NCBI GenBank assembly: GCA_030704615.1
Contig: CM060731.1
Span: forward strand, 50,716,001-50,780,000
DNA from: Takakia lepidozioides
Lineage: Eukaryota > Streptophyta > Takakiopsida > Takakiales > Takakiaceae
Length of the DNA stretch: 64,000 nucleotides
Reading direction: 5' to 3'
Shown: positions 45,149 to 55,581 of the stretch, in pieces
Numbering within the stretch: position 1 is the stretch's first letter
Layout: each line of letters starts with the position of its first letter
Position numbers and translations under genes: made by a program
The notes under the pieces: model-generated
Databases searched by the model: none
What the model was told of the DNA's origin: nothing
The model's input: only the letters and a program-made list of their open reading frames with translations

Positions 45149-45965
45149 GACGGTCCCAATATGGATGTGGCTTGATTTTATTGCAGCGTGTGAGCTGACG
45201 GGTACGGCCCGCGAGGTACAGCCGGGGAACCCCTGCTCCGGCAGCCTCGTCGGCGAGCTGGATGCCCCATGTCAAATCATCCCCACCCCCCTCCGACCCC
45301 TCCGCCCGTTGCCCCGCCCCCGCCCGCCCGCCCGCCCGCCCGCTACTCCCTGCACCCCCCTGACCCCCCCCCCCCCCCCCGCGCTCACCCGCCTGGGACC
45401 CCTGACCCCCGCCCCACCGCTGGCCACGCGACGCCCCACAGCACCGCCTGATCTCCAGCCACATGGCGGCCCCCCGGTGTGGATCCCCCTTCAAGTGCCA
45501 GAGTGATCCCCCACCCCCATCTCCAGCCACGTGGCGCTACCCCCGAACCGTCGATCCCCTCCCCATTCATCCAACCTCAATTAAATGGATGACGACCGGA
45601 TGAAGGCCCCATGACGCGCCCATCGCCACGTGGCGCTCCCGCCGCCATCGATCCCCTCCTCCCATCCACGGCGCGCTCCCCGAGATGTCGCCGCTCCCCC
45701 CGACGCACCTTGATCCCCCTTCCGAACTGGGAGTGATTCCCCCAACCCTAATCGCCCGCCACGTGCGGCTCCCCCGGACCGTCGATCCCCTGCACATCCA
45801 TCCAACCTCACAAAACAATGGATGTTGTGTGTCATCCGCCCCTCATCCCCCCGCCATCCTCCCGCACAAGGGATGGACGACGGCTGGATGAAGGCAGGAT
45901 GACACTAACAGGCCACGTGCCGCTCCCCCCGCCATCGATCCCCACAGTGGCATTCATCCCCGCAA
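45149..45965. repeat. C-rich repetitive element, copy 2 (inverted relative to 28.8-30.56 kb)
   Basis: Starts CGGTCCCAATATGGATGTGG immediately after GACTAACGA and is the reverse complement of the end of the copy at 30.43-30.56 kb. It continues with CGCCACGTGGCG and GATCCCC words to about 45.96 kb, including poly-C (about 45366-45380). Two outward copies with the same terminus and the same adjoining 9-mer fit a transposon with long terminal inverted repeats and 9-bp target duplication, later rearranged. A palindromic local duplication would also fit. Confidence 0.7.
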
Positions 45966-45969
45966 ACTG

Positions 45970-46896
45970 AAGACTCCGGTGAAGACACGGTTTGCTTCCA
46001 AGGTGATCCTCTTCCAAGAGACTTTGGAGTTTAGGCAAGCCATAATCACTTGTTACTCTAGGCAAACCTCATTGGCACTGCAGTCTCGCATACCAAGTCC
46101 ACAAGTGTGGGCCATTGCCCAATCAATTTCTACAGTTCTAGGGCCTGTGGTTCATGAGTGCATTATGAATCAATCTGGGGGATTTTGGTTGTTGTCCGAT
46201 GCTCTTAATGCAGCCATTGCTACAACAATTCACATGCGAGGAAGTAGTGCTGGGGGGGCTGCAACTGTGGATCATTGCATGGGGGATTTCTCAACAGAGT
46301 TGACATTGTTGGAATGGCGGATGGCTTGAGAGGTGGTATATGTCTTGGAACCATTTTTTTTTTTTTTGGAAGGGTTTCAATCGCGCAAAGCTCACAATAT
46401 GCTCGCGCTTATGCTTGACCCACGTTACAAGGGGTTGTCATTGGTATCACAATATGTAGGCAAAGAGCGTGCTTTGCATATTGTGTCCCAATATGATAGT
46501 ATGGTGTTAGAGCCTCTTTTGGTAAAGTGTTTCAAGGTCTTACATCCGGATACTCCGGCCCAATCACAGCCCACTTCCACAATGGACGAGATGTCCTTAT
46601 TTGGTGTGCATGACCACAATGAAGACATGACATTGACAGTGGTGAGAGAACAACTATCACATTTCAGAAGGACGAAGATAAATGAGGGTGAGTGCGTGGC
46701 TCCTTTGAAATGGTGGAAAGAACACGAGTCTCTCTTTCCGTATGTGGGATTTTTGGCACGGCTAATTTTGGGCATAGTTGGATCTCAGATTGAAGCTGAG
46801 AGGGTTTTTAGTATTGCAGGTGTCATAACAAACTTGAGACGGTGCAGGTTAAATATTGAAAACCTTGATATGCTTGTGAGTGTAGTCAAGAATTGA
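45970..46896 (+). pseudogene. hAT transposase C-terminal half
   Basis: Plus strand. 45979-46329 reads KTRFASKVILFQETLEFRQA and ECIMNQSGGFWLLSDALNAA (RNase H-like region of hAT transposases). After a TGA and a T-run, 46333-46896 reads NMLALMLDPRYKGLSLVSQY and ends with the hAT dimerisation domain (PLKWWKEHESLFPYVGFLAR, then LGIVGSQIEAERVFSIAGVI). hAT enzymes cut and paste with 8-bp duplications. The N-terminal BED finger and the first catalytic region are missing, and the copy is split by a stop, so it is a relic. It begins just where the GC-rich repeat ends. Confidence 0.85.
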
Positions 46897-46899
46897 CCA

Positions 46900-47820
46900 A
46901 ATGATGCTAGAGTTGGTTGCTTTAGTACTTCCATGAAAGAGTTTTTGGATAGGGAAGAAGTCCTTTAGATGAGAATGAGGACTTGATTGCAGAGGCAAAC
47001 CTCTTTGAGATAGACTGATTTGTCTTAGAGACAAATTATTGTTCAACATATTACACTATATTCCTTTGATTGGAGTTTGTTTATTTGTCATTTTTATTGA
47101 AAATTTCAGTGACATCCCGTGTACTTAGTTTGTTGTATGCTATATTGACAAAGCATCATCCAAAAAACACAAATTTATGTAGTTTTTTTTAGTTATGCTT
47201 TTGCTGCACCATAAAAGGTAACCATAGAATTACACATGTTTAATTTGTTTTGTATTTTGAATTAAGATCCTTATGTAGTTAGTTTGTTTTAGTTGTTCTT
47301 TGCTACACCGTACGACAACTTATAAAATCTCTGGTTTTCCGTTTTTAATGGAGACCATGCGTATATAACTACCATAAAAGACAATCACAAAAAACATATA
47401 AGTTTATTTACTTCTGTTTTACTAATAAATTCCCTGGTTTTAGTTGAAAATTCTCAGTATGACCAATCAGATCAGTTCATCTAATTTTCCAGAAGAATAA
47501 AAAATTAAAAAAAATTAATATATTTTTAAAAAAGAACCGGAACCTAACCGGGAACCGGTGTTTTTTTTCCAGCAACTAACCGGTAACCGGAACCGCCCCC
47601 ATGTTAAAAAGTCAGAACCTGAACCGGACTGGAACCGCCTTAATAAAAAATAACCGGATCCGGATCCGGAACCGTCTCTTCAAAAATTTGTGGAACCGGA
47701 ACCGAAGGTTCCTTCACAAAGGAAAGAACCGCCCAACACTGGTGCGGTCATGTGAATTTATCCAAGCTCAGGCTCATGCAGACCAATCAAGCTGTCCATG
47801 GCTAAGCTTCGACCCCCTTA
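46900..47820. other. AT-rich DNA with CCGGAACCG-type short repeats
   Basis: No gene. Between about 47534 and 47732 the words ACCGGAACC / AACCGG / CCGGATCCGG recur about a dozen times on both strands, a clustered palindromic motif like the subterminal repeats of a DNA transposon. Confidence 0.5.
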
Positions 47821-47839
47821 TATGAAATTCCATTATATC

Positions 47840-48483
47840 ATGGCTGTATTCATGGCAAACAAAAATGGCAAAAATTTCCTAAAGAAGGTACAAAGACATT
47901 TTCCCTTTTATCTCTTGTACATTCTGATATATGCGTGCCCATGCAAACACAATCAAGAGGTCATGCAATCTCCTTAAGAAAAAATCAGAAGCTTTGTATA
48001 CTTTCAAGACATATAAAGCACTGGCAGAAAATCAAACTAATAAGCAAATCAAGATTTTACGCACAGATAACGGTGGTGAATATTTATCTGGCGAATTTTT
48101 AAAAAAATTATTCTGAAAATGGAATTATCCATCAATATATAATTTCTTATACACCACAACAGAATGGTGTCGCTGAGAGGAAAAACCGCACGTTGGTTGA
48201 ATCTGCCATATGTCACTCTGCTAACCTTCCACTTACATTTTGGGCCGAAGCTCTATTTACAGCCAATTATGTTCAAAATCGCTTATTGACTAAGGCTAAT
48301 TTAACTAAAACTCGAGTAGAATTATGGACTGGAATAAAGCCTTCAATTTCCCATTTCAGAATATTGGGTTGTTTGGCTTATGCCCATGTTCCTAAAGAGC
48401 ATAGAAGTAAATAGGATAGTAAAACCTGTCAATGTCGCTTCTTGGGATATGTCGCTTCTCGGGATATGGTGAAACTACTAAAG
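47840..48483 (+). pseudogene. Ty1-copia integrase fragment
   Basis: Plus strand, several frames. Core motifs: KILRTDNGGEYLSGEF (second catalytic Asp, about 48051-48100), TPQQNGVAERKNRTLVESAI (with the catalytic Glu, about 48152-48210), then FWAEALFTANYVQNRLLTK and HFRILGCLAYAHVP. Frameshifts occur near 48110 and a TAG at 48412. The coding sequence is interrupted at 48493 by an insertion and resumes at 49206. The 5' LTR, gag and protease are not recognised upstream. Confidence 0.85.
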
Positions 48484-49215
48484 GGTATAGACTAGTGTTG
48501 GCCGGGTATAGCACTCTACCTCGGTTAATGAGTCGGTTACCACTCCAGTTAGTACATATACGGTATTTTTACAAAATAGAGCAAATAGATAATTGACGGT
48601 TGGGAGGTGAGTATGTATATGTATATGTATCCTATATTAAGGTTAGCACTATACTGTATACCCGGATTAATTTTGACCCCCCTAGAGCGGTTACAGTTAT
48701 GTATAAGACACGTTCTTGCTCATACAACGCAGCTGCATTTATAGCGCGTAATCAGCTCCGTTAGCCTCATTTTCACTACTTGGTGTTCCTGTTTTGGGGG
48801 GACCTGTGCAGCTGGTGGGAGAGGGGGGGGTTAACCCATGCTCCAGGCCAGTGAGGTGGTGACAGAGGGTTTCCTTGTGACAGAGCTCATGGCAAGCTCC
48901 GTGGAGCCCTTGGGATCTCATGTGTGAATTGATTATTATTTTTAAAAATCATTGAGAAATACAAGAGCCCATTCAATATATTATATGTAATCGCCAATTG
49001 CATATATATCCGCCAATTTTATGACACCTCTAACCGTCCTATTCATAACCGTCTAAATTTGAAGAATTTTGTAGAATACATAACCGGTGGATATACTAAA
49101 AATAAATAAAATCTCCTTATACATAACCATGGAGTGTGTCCATCCCAAAAATATTGAAGTAACCTTAATTGGCGGATATGTAAAATCTTATAACCGGCCA
49201 ACATTGGTATAGACT
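48484..49215. mobile_element. 712-bp TIR element inserted in the copia element, 10-bp target duplication
   Basis: GGTATAGACT occurs at 48484-48493 and again at 49206-49215. The 712 bases between begin AGTGTTGGCCGGGTATA and end TATAACCGGCCAACATT, so the termini are inverted repeats with one mismatch in the outer 12 bases. Removing the insertion leaves the copia reading frame readable across the join. A 9-11 bp duplication and short non-coding interior fit a non-autonomous MULE; an 8-bp hAT-type duplication is less likely. No ORF inside has a domain. Confidence 0.85.
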
Positions 49216-50590
49216 CTATGACATTAAACATAAAACAACCATTTTTAGTCGTGATTGCATTTTTCAAGAAGAGTTACAAGAGCATGCTACAGTGGTACAA
49301 GAACATGTCATTACACCATATTTAGATAGTGATGCATTTGTGGTGGGGCCCATACAATATAGAACTAATGTCTTGTGGCTCTTCCCCATCATGTCATAAT
49401 ACCTGCAGCCTTAAATGTACTTGCTCCAGCCTTAAGTATACCCCTAGTCTCTACGCCTTCCCAACAATCTTTTATTTTATAATCCCCTATTTTCTTCACA
49501 TCATGATGATGCCCCCCCCTATTACAGAGGTCCAAGCCCCACTTCCAAGTCAACCAGTCTCGGCTGATGCAGTGGGAGCATTTCTCCAACCTGTCCTTTT
49601 TGGATTCACCTTTGATAAAGTTACTCCTACACCCACTACATCTCGGTACGGTAGGAAGCTCAAGCCTAATCCTAAATATGCTAATTATCATCAGAGTGTC
49701 CTTGATTTGACAGAGCCTTTGTCTTATCAAGAGGCCATCTCTCGATCTGACTCACAATATTAGCAAGCGACTCATCTCTGAATATGACTCTCTCGTCAAG
49801 AATTATACTTGGGACTTATTTTCATTGCCAGTAGGCCGTAAACCCATTTGTTGCAAATGGTTGTTCAAAATCAAACTTAAAGCCGATGGTACCGTTGTAC
49901 GATATAAAGTATGTCTTGTGGCCAAGGGCTATTCACAAGTGGCAGGGGTTGATTATCAAGACACATTTTCTCCTGTTGTTAAGATACCTTCAATTCGTAC
50001 TTTGTTCGCCTTGGCTGTGGTCTATGACATGGAGGTCCATCAAATGTCCGTTAAGATAGTTTTTTTGCATGGTACTTTACGAGAGGAAATCTATATGTCT
50101 CAACCTGAAGGTTTTGTTAAATCTGGCCACGAAACAAAGGTGTGTCGGTTGCTCCATAGCCTTTATGGCCTTAAACAAGAGTGTGGTATGAGCGCATTGA
50201 CACTTACCTTCATGGTGTTGGTTTCCATCGCAGTTCATCCGACTCGAATGTGTACATTAAGCGATTCAACTGTTTCATCATCATAATCGCTTGGATGATG
50301 CTCTTTTATTTTGTGATAATTCTGCTTTACTCTTGGACACAAAGAATAAGTTAAAATCCACATATGAGATTACCGATAATGGTCCCGTGCGTCCACTATA
50401 TTTTGGGAATTCAAGTTAATCGTAATCGCTCCCTTGGCAATGTTACATTAACACAGAAACACTATCTTTTAAATATTTTGAAACGTTTTAATATGGCTGA
50501 AAGCAAGCCAATGGGTACTCCCTTGGAGGTTAATACCAAACTTTCTCAGATGTTGCTTTGTATTCAGCTTCAGTGCTGGCGAGAGCTATA
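49206..50590 (+). pseudogene. Ty1-copia integrase-RT linker and reverse transcriptase
   Basis: Plus strand, broken frames. Linker with YRTN and TSRYGRKLKPNPKYANYHQS. Reverse transcriptase: CKWLFKIKLKADGTVVRYKV, LVAKGYSQVAGVDYQDTFSP, then the first catalytic block reads HQMSVKIVFLHGTLREEIYM, where copia RTs normally have Asp after QM, so the catalytic Asp is lost. VCRLLHSLYGLKQ follows. The YVDD block is reduced to LDD in a frame with stops (about 50290). The thumb region reads GIQVNRNRSLGNVTLTQKHY. Clearly inactive and older than the methyltransferase-bearing gypsy copy. Confidence 0.85.
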
Positions 50591-50594
50591 GTAT

Positions 50595-51423
50595 CTTGTC
50601 ATTTACTTGTCCAAGTGATAGCACCACCACCATATATGTATATCCGGTAGTGGATGTTTTGCCATCGACGTCCCCTGCCCAATCGGCATCACAATATCCC
50701 AAAAGTACTAGAGGATACAATATCATGACTTGGTCCAGGGTTGGCGGAATGTTGCGCCACTTCCCCTACCGCAAACGCCAAGTCTAGACGCATGCAAACC
50801 ATGGTGTAGGTGAGAAACCCAACAGCCTGTTGGTATGGAATATGTAGCATAGCTTGAGGAGCCTCATCAGTGGCTAGAGAACTCACCGGAATCTTGGTAA
50901 TAGTGATGTTGGAAAATCCCAACCATCTTTTGTACGGCTTGAAAACAATTTGACTCATATAATACTGTTGGTATTTCAATATGGCTTCATCAACCTTCTC
51001 TCTTGATTGCAAAAGTGTCGCCTCATCTTGGTGAGTCTCAATTTTGTCTGAGCAACACATAAGCTCAAGGTGGGCCCTTGAAAATTTGGTAAAAGCACAT
51101 AACTTCAATGTCTCATGGATTCTTTGACTGAAGGTGTGATCTTCATCACCTAGAGAACCTCCATTGATGCTGTAGTGTTGTAGAATCTCTTCTGCTGTTG
51201 GGATACATAGACCAACATTCGAGGACTTAGAGATAGCTAGATCCCATGCATCCCAATCTTTCCAAAAAGGTCGAGCCATGAGCTCAAACTGAATTCGAAT
51301 ATCGCCAGGATTATACATGCTCATGGAAGGGTGCATAGTAACCCTACTGAGATTAGCCTCAGATGTAGTGGAACCCCTACGAAGCTCTTTTCTTTTAAAG
51401 AGCTCGTTACCAATACGTCTCAA
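50595..51423 (-). pseudogene. Inverted copia connection/RNase H segment plus unknown coding sequence
   Basis: Minus strand, one open stretch at 51423-50689. Its C-terminal part is copia: HIPYQQAVGFLTYTMVCMRL, DLAFAVGEVAQHSANPGPSH, then, in another frame, GYCDADWAGDVDGKTSTTGY (RNase H Asp). This is exactly the segment missing from the plus-strand copia between 50590 and 51430. The N-terminal ~150 codons (FWKDWDAWDLAISKSSNVGL, ...SREKVDEAILKYQQYYMSQI) are not copia and are unrecognised. Either an inversion in place with foreign DNA, or insertion of a different copia copy. Confidence 0.7.
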
Positions 51424-51429
51424 CTGTAA

Positions 51430-51738
51430 CCAAAGAAGCCCGTGTGGCTTCGACAGTTATTAAAGAACTTCATCATCCACAGACATCTCCAACAATTTTG
51501 CACTGTGATAATGAAAGTTGTATTACCATATCTAGGGATCAAGTATTTCATGCACGAACTAAGCATATAGAATTACAATTTTCATTATATTCGAGAAGTT
51601 CAAACACAAGGAGCAGTGAAGCTGCTATATTGTTCAACAGAAGATAACATTTCAGACATTTTTACTAAGGCTTTGACGAAAGTCAAACATGAGAAGTTTA
51701 GAGCTGGACTTGGCCTTGGTGCCATCACATTGTGACTT
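51430..51738 (+). pseudogene. Ty1-copia RNase H C-terminus
   Basis: Plus strand: TILHCDNESCITISRDQVFH, ARTKHIELQF, then in the next frame LLYCSTEDNISDIFTKALTK ending ...GLGAITL and a TGA at about 51736. Typical copia pol terminus. Confidence 0.85.
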
Positions 51739-51871
51739 ATTGATCTTAGAGCATAGAAGAACTCTGAGTATAATATTTAATTTTTTTTTAATGTAGTCTA
51801 GAGACTGATCACCTCTCAGGAGTACTTTTACTAAACTTGGAGTGATATTGTTTTTTATAGACTCTCAACCT

Positions 51872-52152
51872 AAGTGGGAGTGTTAGAAGGATTAATTAGT
51901 AAATCCAATGTAGGTTAGTAAGTCTAGTAAAATGAATAGTTAGTGTAGTAAATGTAATGTAGGTTAGTAAGTCTAGTAAGATGAATAGTTAGTGAAGAGA
52001 AGTTATGTTCACTGGAACCTTTATGTAACTGCTGAGCCCAGGTGTGAAGCATTTCATGTCTGGGTGACTTCTAAGGTTGGGAGGAGAGCTCCTTCAAATA
52101 TATAAAGTCTTATTCTTATATTTGCTGAGTGTATCTGATCATAACTTTGTCA
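51872..52152 (+). mobile_element. Copia polypurine tract and 3' LTR
   Basis: AAGTGGGAG (51872-51880) is followed by TGTTAGAAGG, the classic copia PPT/LTR junction. The LTR runs to about 52152 (…TTGTCA), about 272 bases. It holds a direct duplication of about 50 bases (…CAATGTAGGTTAGTAAGTCTAG… near 51.91 and 51.96 kb). No 5' LTR is in view. Confidence 0.75.
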
Positions 52153-52214
52153 AGTTATTTCACCACTAGTGTGAAACTAGCTAGGAAATAGCTAGCTTTT
52201 ACATATTGACATTT
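52149..52214 (+). mobile_element. Gypsy LTR fragment (66 bp)
   Basis: Matches 30886-30951 almost exactly, with substitutions near GTGTGAAAC and TTTACATATTG. It abuts the copia LTR, so copia probably inserted into or next to a gypsy LTR. Confidence 0.75.
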
Positions 52215-52900
52215 GGGATTGGCCCAAGTGTCAATCCAGGGGTCAAGGCAGATTTAGGCCCTGGAGTGGTTATCTTCATGGCAAGCACGGGAGGCTCATC
52301 TTTCTCGAGTTGAGCCTCACCGCGCCTAGCTATGGCGTCGTAGTGTGGATTCCCCATGGCGTGGGATGCACTTGGCTTGACTTGTATTTGAGTGATGAGT
52401 TTATATATGCATGAGTTTCTGCTTCACCTTTGTGAGCTCGCATGAGCTCGTGCTTGTATTCTTCTTCTTTATCACTCGAATGAGCTCGTATCTGTTAGTG
52501 CCAGATACGAGTTAGTTGTAACACTTATGGTTTTTGCTTGAGAATGAGAGAAATCAGGTTTGGATGCGAGGAGCATCATCAAGTTCGTGGTTGTTAGGAG
52601 CGGAGGCGATGTGGGTTACGAGGTGGTAGACCTTGGCATTCGATCTTCAGCTTCAGAGATGAAAGCACCATGTTGCAGGTAATTCCAGAGCATCTTGATG
52701 GTTTCAGATTGTGTACATACATGAGCAAGCACGATTGGGAAGAAGATCAGTCAAGAGCAGGTTATAGTGGCTTTGGTGGCAAAGCTGAGAATTGGCCTTG
52801 GGAATGCGAGCTTTCATTGGCAATGGCTGTGGAGTGCTTAGTCTTATTTTAGAGAGCATCAATGAGCAAAGGAGCCAAGATAGGGGGCTGATATTACCTC
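52215..52900. other. No gene recognised
   Basis: Contains the recurring words GAGCTCG(C/T) and CATGAGCTCG at 52.43-52.49 kb. Could be gypsy 5' leader following the LTR fragment; no domain seen. Confidence 0.35.
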
Positions 52901-53517
52901 TTGTGTGAAGAGGATGCATGTGTGGAGCATGCATTCAGCCCATTGAAGCTTCCATCTTTAAGCTTGGAGGGCAAGCAAGGAAGAAGGAAGGGCTGACTTC
53001 CCTTATGTGAGGGTAATCGCGCAAGACTGTGAGTTCTGAAGGAGAAAAATGCGAGCAGCGTCGCAAGATTGCTGAAGCCAAGCAGGGTGCGTTTGCTGGC
53101 AGACTGCTGCAAAAGCTGCATGCAAAGGAAATCGCCAAGTGATTACCTCGGGAGGTCATCCGTGAGCGACTTAGACAAGGCGAGCTGCTTACTTGGCCAC
53201 AGATTGGAGTGCCTAAGTTTGTTGTCATGCGAGATCGCACCAACAACCTTGAGAGCTTTCTGCACCCGAAGGTTCCTAGTGGTTATCGTTTTGGGAGCTT
53301 GTTCGGGGTGGGATTGCGGCGGCGCTGACAAACATACGCCCTGCCTGGACTCCCGATCAGCCTGCTGATGATTTTTTGTGGGAACAATCCATTACTGGCG
53401 TCCCCCAGCACTTGTTTCACCTTTCTGCGCAGGATATTGTGATTTTTCCTTGCAAAACCTTTGATCAAGAGAAGATCGCATGTGTGGAGCATGCCTTTAG
53501 CCTGTTGAAGGCTTGCA
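52900..53517 (+). pseudogene. Unrecognised coding remnant
   Basis: Plus-strand blocks in two frames: EVIRERLRQGELLTWPQIGV, PKFVVMRDRTNNLESFLHPK (53.15-53.27 kb), then NIRPAWTPDQPADDFLWEQS, GVPQHLFHLSAQDIVIFPCK (53.32-53.46 kb). The string atgtgtggagcatgc.ttnagcc occurs at both ends (52917 and 53481), a direct repeat. Protein-like, family unknown. It might belong upstream of the ParB-like gene, but the next 200 bases are a gag fragment. Confidence 0.35.
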
Positions 53518-53725
53518 TGAGGCGCCTGATAGATGTAACCCAAGGGGTTGCGGAAGCTCGGGCAGTCCAATTCTGGTATGGGATATTGGACAAGGAGCTG
53601 AGGAGAATGGTGTGGGATGCAACTCTCCTACAAGCGGCCCAACCGACCTTAGCAAATGTGTTTTTGCTGCCAGAGCGGATAGAGCTCAACATGGTGGAGG
53701 CACAATGGGTGGGTGACTATCGGTA
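53517..53725 (+). pseudogene. Gypsy gag fragment (methyltransferase-bearing family)
   Basis: RRLIDVTQGVAEARAVQFWY then GILDKELRRMVWDATLLQAA, FLLPERIELNMVEAQW. It matches 36.40-36.60 kb and is in one frame across the point where that copy is shifted. Abrupt borders on both sides. Confidence 0.8.
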
Positions 53726-53740
53726 CAGTCATTCACTGTT

Positions 53741-53967
53741 GTTCAGATCATACAGTCTGTCTGATTGCCTTTCAAGGAGTCCTTCCTCTTCCCTTCTTTA
53801 GCAGGAACTACTGAATTACGAGCGTCGTTAACGCCATTCGATTCTCCTCATGAGATTTATGTACCTATGTGTTTAAAGAGAGAGTGAGGGTCGGCATACT
53901 GTCAATCATCGTTGTTCAGACCATACAGTCTGTCTGATTGCCTTTCAAGCAGTCCTTCCTCTTCCCA
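53741..53967. repeat. Direct repeat pair, about 55 bp
   Basis: gttcagatcatacagtctgt... at 53741-53795 recurs at 53913-53967. A GTCGTTA(A/C)CGCC(A/G)TTCG word occurs three times at 53.82, 54.12 and 54.24 kb. Confidence 0.8.
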
Positions 53968-54277
53968 TGCTGGCGACGGTAATCACAGTGGAGTCAATCT
54001 GAATAATCTGCACTTACTATCCGCCCTAAACTATACTGAATGTCGTTGCCGCCAATCACTTGCACATAGATGTCATTACACAACACCGATCCGGCAGGTC
54101 GTTATCTTTTGTGATTGTCGTTAACGCCGTTCGCTATCGCTCTCGCTTTTGTTTTGAATACGGCAGTATCAGCTTTGCTTGTGTAGATTGTGCTGAATTG
54201 TTTCACACATTCATAGTGAGTTTCTTTGAGACAGAGTGATGGTCGTTACCGCCATTCACTATTTGCAAATTACTCAG

Positions 54278-55581
54278 TCAGAACTGAATGGCATCGTGCA
54301 GGAAACTGTGAGGTCGAAGCCTACAGGATCAGAGGGGAAAGGATCTGGAGATGGGGACGAGTCCGCAAAAAGCTCAGAGAATACAGATGAAGCAGATGAA
54401 TCTGAAGTGCACTACCTTGACAAGGTGAAAGAACTCATGTCATTCCAGAAGGTAAACTCTCAGGAGGTTATAAGGGACATGCTCGTATCTGGAGGGCGTC
54501 TGGACATTCCTCTGTGCCGGATGATATCAATGCCTGTTGTGTGTTCTTTCCCATGACATAACAAAATTGGAGAGTGATTTTGTGCATGGATATAGACTTG
54601 GTGCACAAGTTTTTTATGTGTCACTGACGGATATAAATGGGAAAAGCACATTAGTGTCTCCAGAGATCAGTGATAACTGGGATGAGTGCTGGAAAGATGC
54701 CAATGAGGAGTTCGAGCTGGGCCTCATGATGGGAAAGAACACCCAGCAATTCTGCAACCACATGTTCTACGTCTGGGACGGCAACCACCGATTGCTGGCA
54801 TGGATGGGATACATTCAGAAACACCATGCGAAAGACAAAGACAAGCATGTTGCTGTGGAGGCAATGGTTTTGGATCCTGGAAACGACATCGCTAGGCTTC
54901 TTACAGCTATGCACGACGTGAACAAGTAAGTCATCCAGGAGATTTCATTCCCTCTGTAGTGTCTTATTAATCCTCAAAAAACAGTGTTAAGGAATGCAAT
55001 GTTTCCAATGTTTTTGCAGATCGATAGAGAAATCGCATGTGACAACAAGCTTGGTTCACTCACTATTCCGAATTCAGAGGATTGGTCTGATGAAGCTGGA
55101 TGATTTTCGGACAGTACTACCACCCAATATCATCAAGAAGTGTGAAACAAGAAGAGCTGCAGGCACTTGGTATTCTTTGACACGAGAGGCACTTCTGGAG
55201 TACATGTATGCGGTAAGCCCGAGTCTGTACTTTGTTTACTTTTCGAATACATGTTTGTAGTCCCTTTGGAGCTAATCACTACTTGAATCAATGCAGCAAG
55301 AACTGGCAGAGGCAGCTGAGAAGGGAAAATCCGAATATTACCGCACTACACCAGAGGAACTAAGGACATCAAAGGGTGTGGAAGCTGCAATAAAGAAAGA
55401 GTTTGAAACCAAATTGATGTCCGCCTTCGGAAAGCAGCTTAGAATAGTAGATCCTGGACTTGGTCCTGAGTTCCTTCAGCAGATCAAAACACACTATGAC
55501 AAGCATGTGCATCCGGAGATGCAGCAGGAGAAATTGACCCACATTTGCAGGATGGACAAACTTCTTCACATCATACATTAA
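54278..55581 (+). pseudogene. Spliced ParB-like domain gene
   Basis: Plus strand with at least three exons: about 54278-54925, 55020-55212 and 55297-55581. The introns (54926-55019, 55213-55296) have GTAAGT/GTAAGC donors and tttttgcag/atgcag acceptors and join in phase (AA|A, GCG|CAA). Exon 1 opens after attactcag with SELNGIVQETVRSKPTGSEG and an acidic linker, then QEVIRDMLVSGGRLDIPLCR and, after a two-base slip at a GTGTGT run near 54537, HMFYVWDGNHRLLAWMGYIQ. The D-G-N-H-R-L-x-A-W block and the earlier Leu-x-x-G-x-(I/L)-D-x-P-(I/L) string match the ParB/Srx-type nucleotide-binding fold. Bacterial and phage ParB-like domains are often fused to N4/N6 DNA methyltransferases. The C-part is helical (TPEELRTSKGVEAAIKKEFE). 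The last exon enters a tandem repeat. A first exon was not found. Confidence 0.6.

Noticed and set aside
54278-55581. Bacterial contamination or plasmid partition gene
   Set aside because: Two in-phase GT-AG introns and flanking plant TEs; no ParA neighbour.
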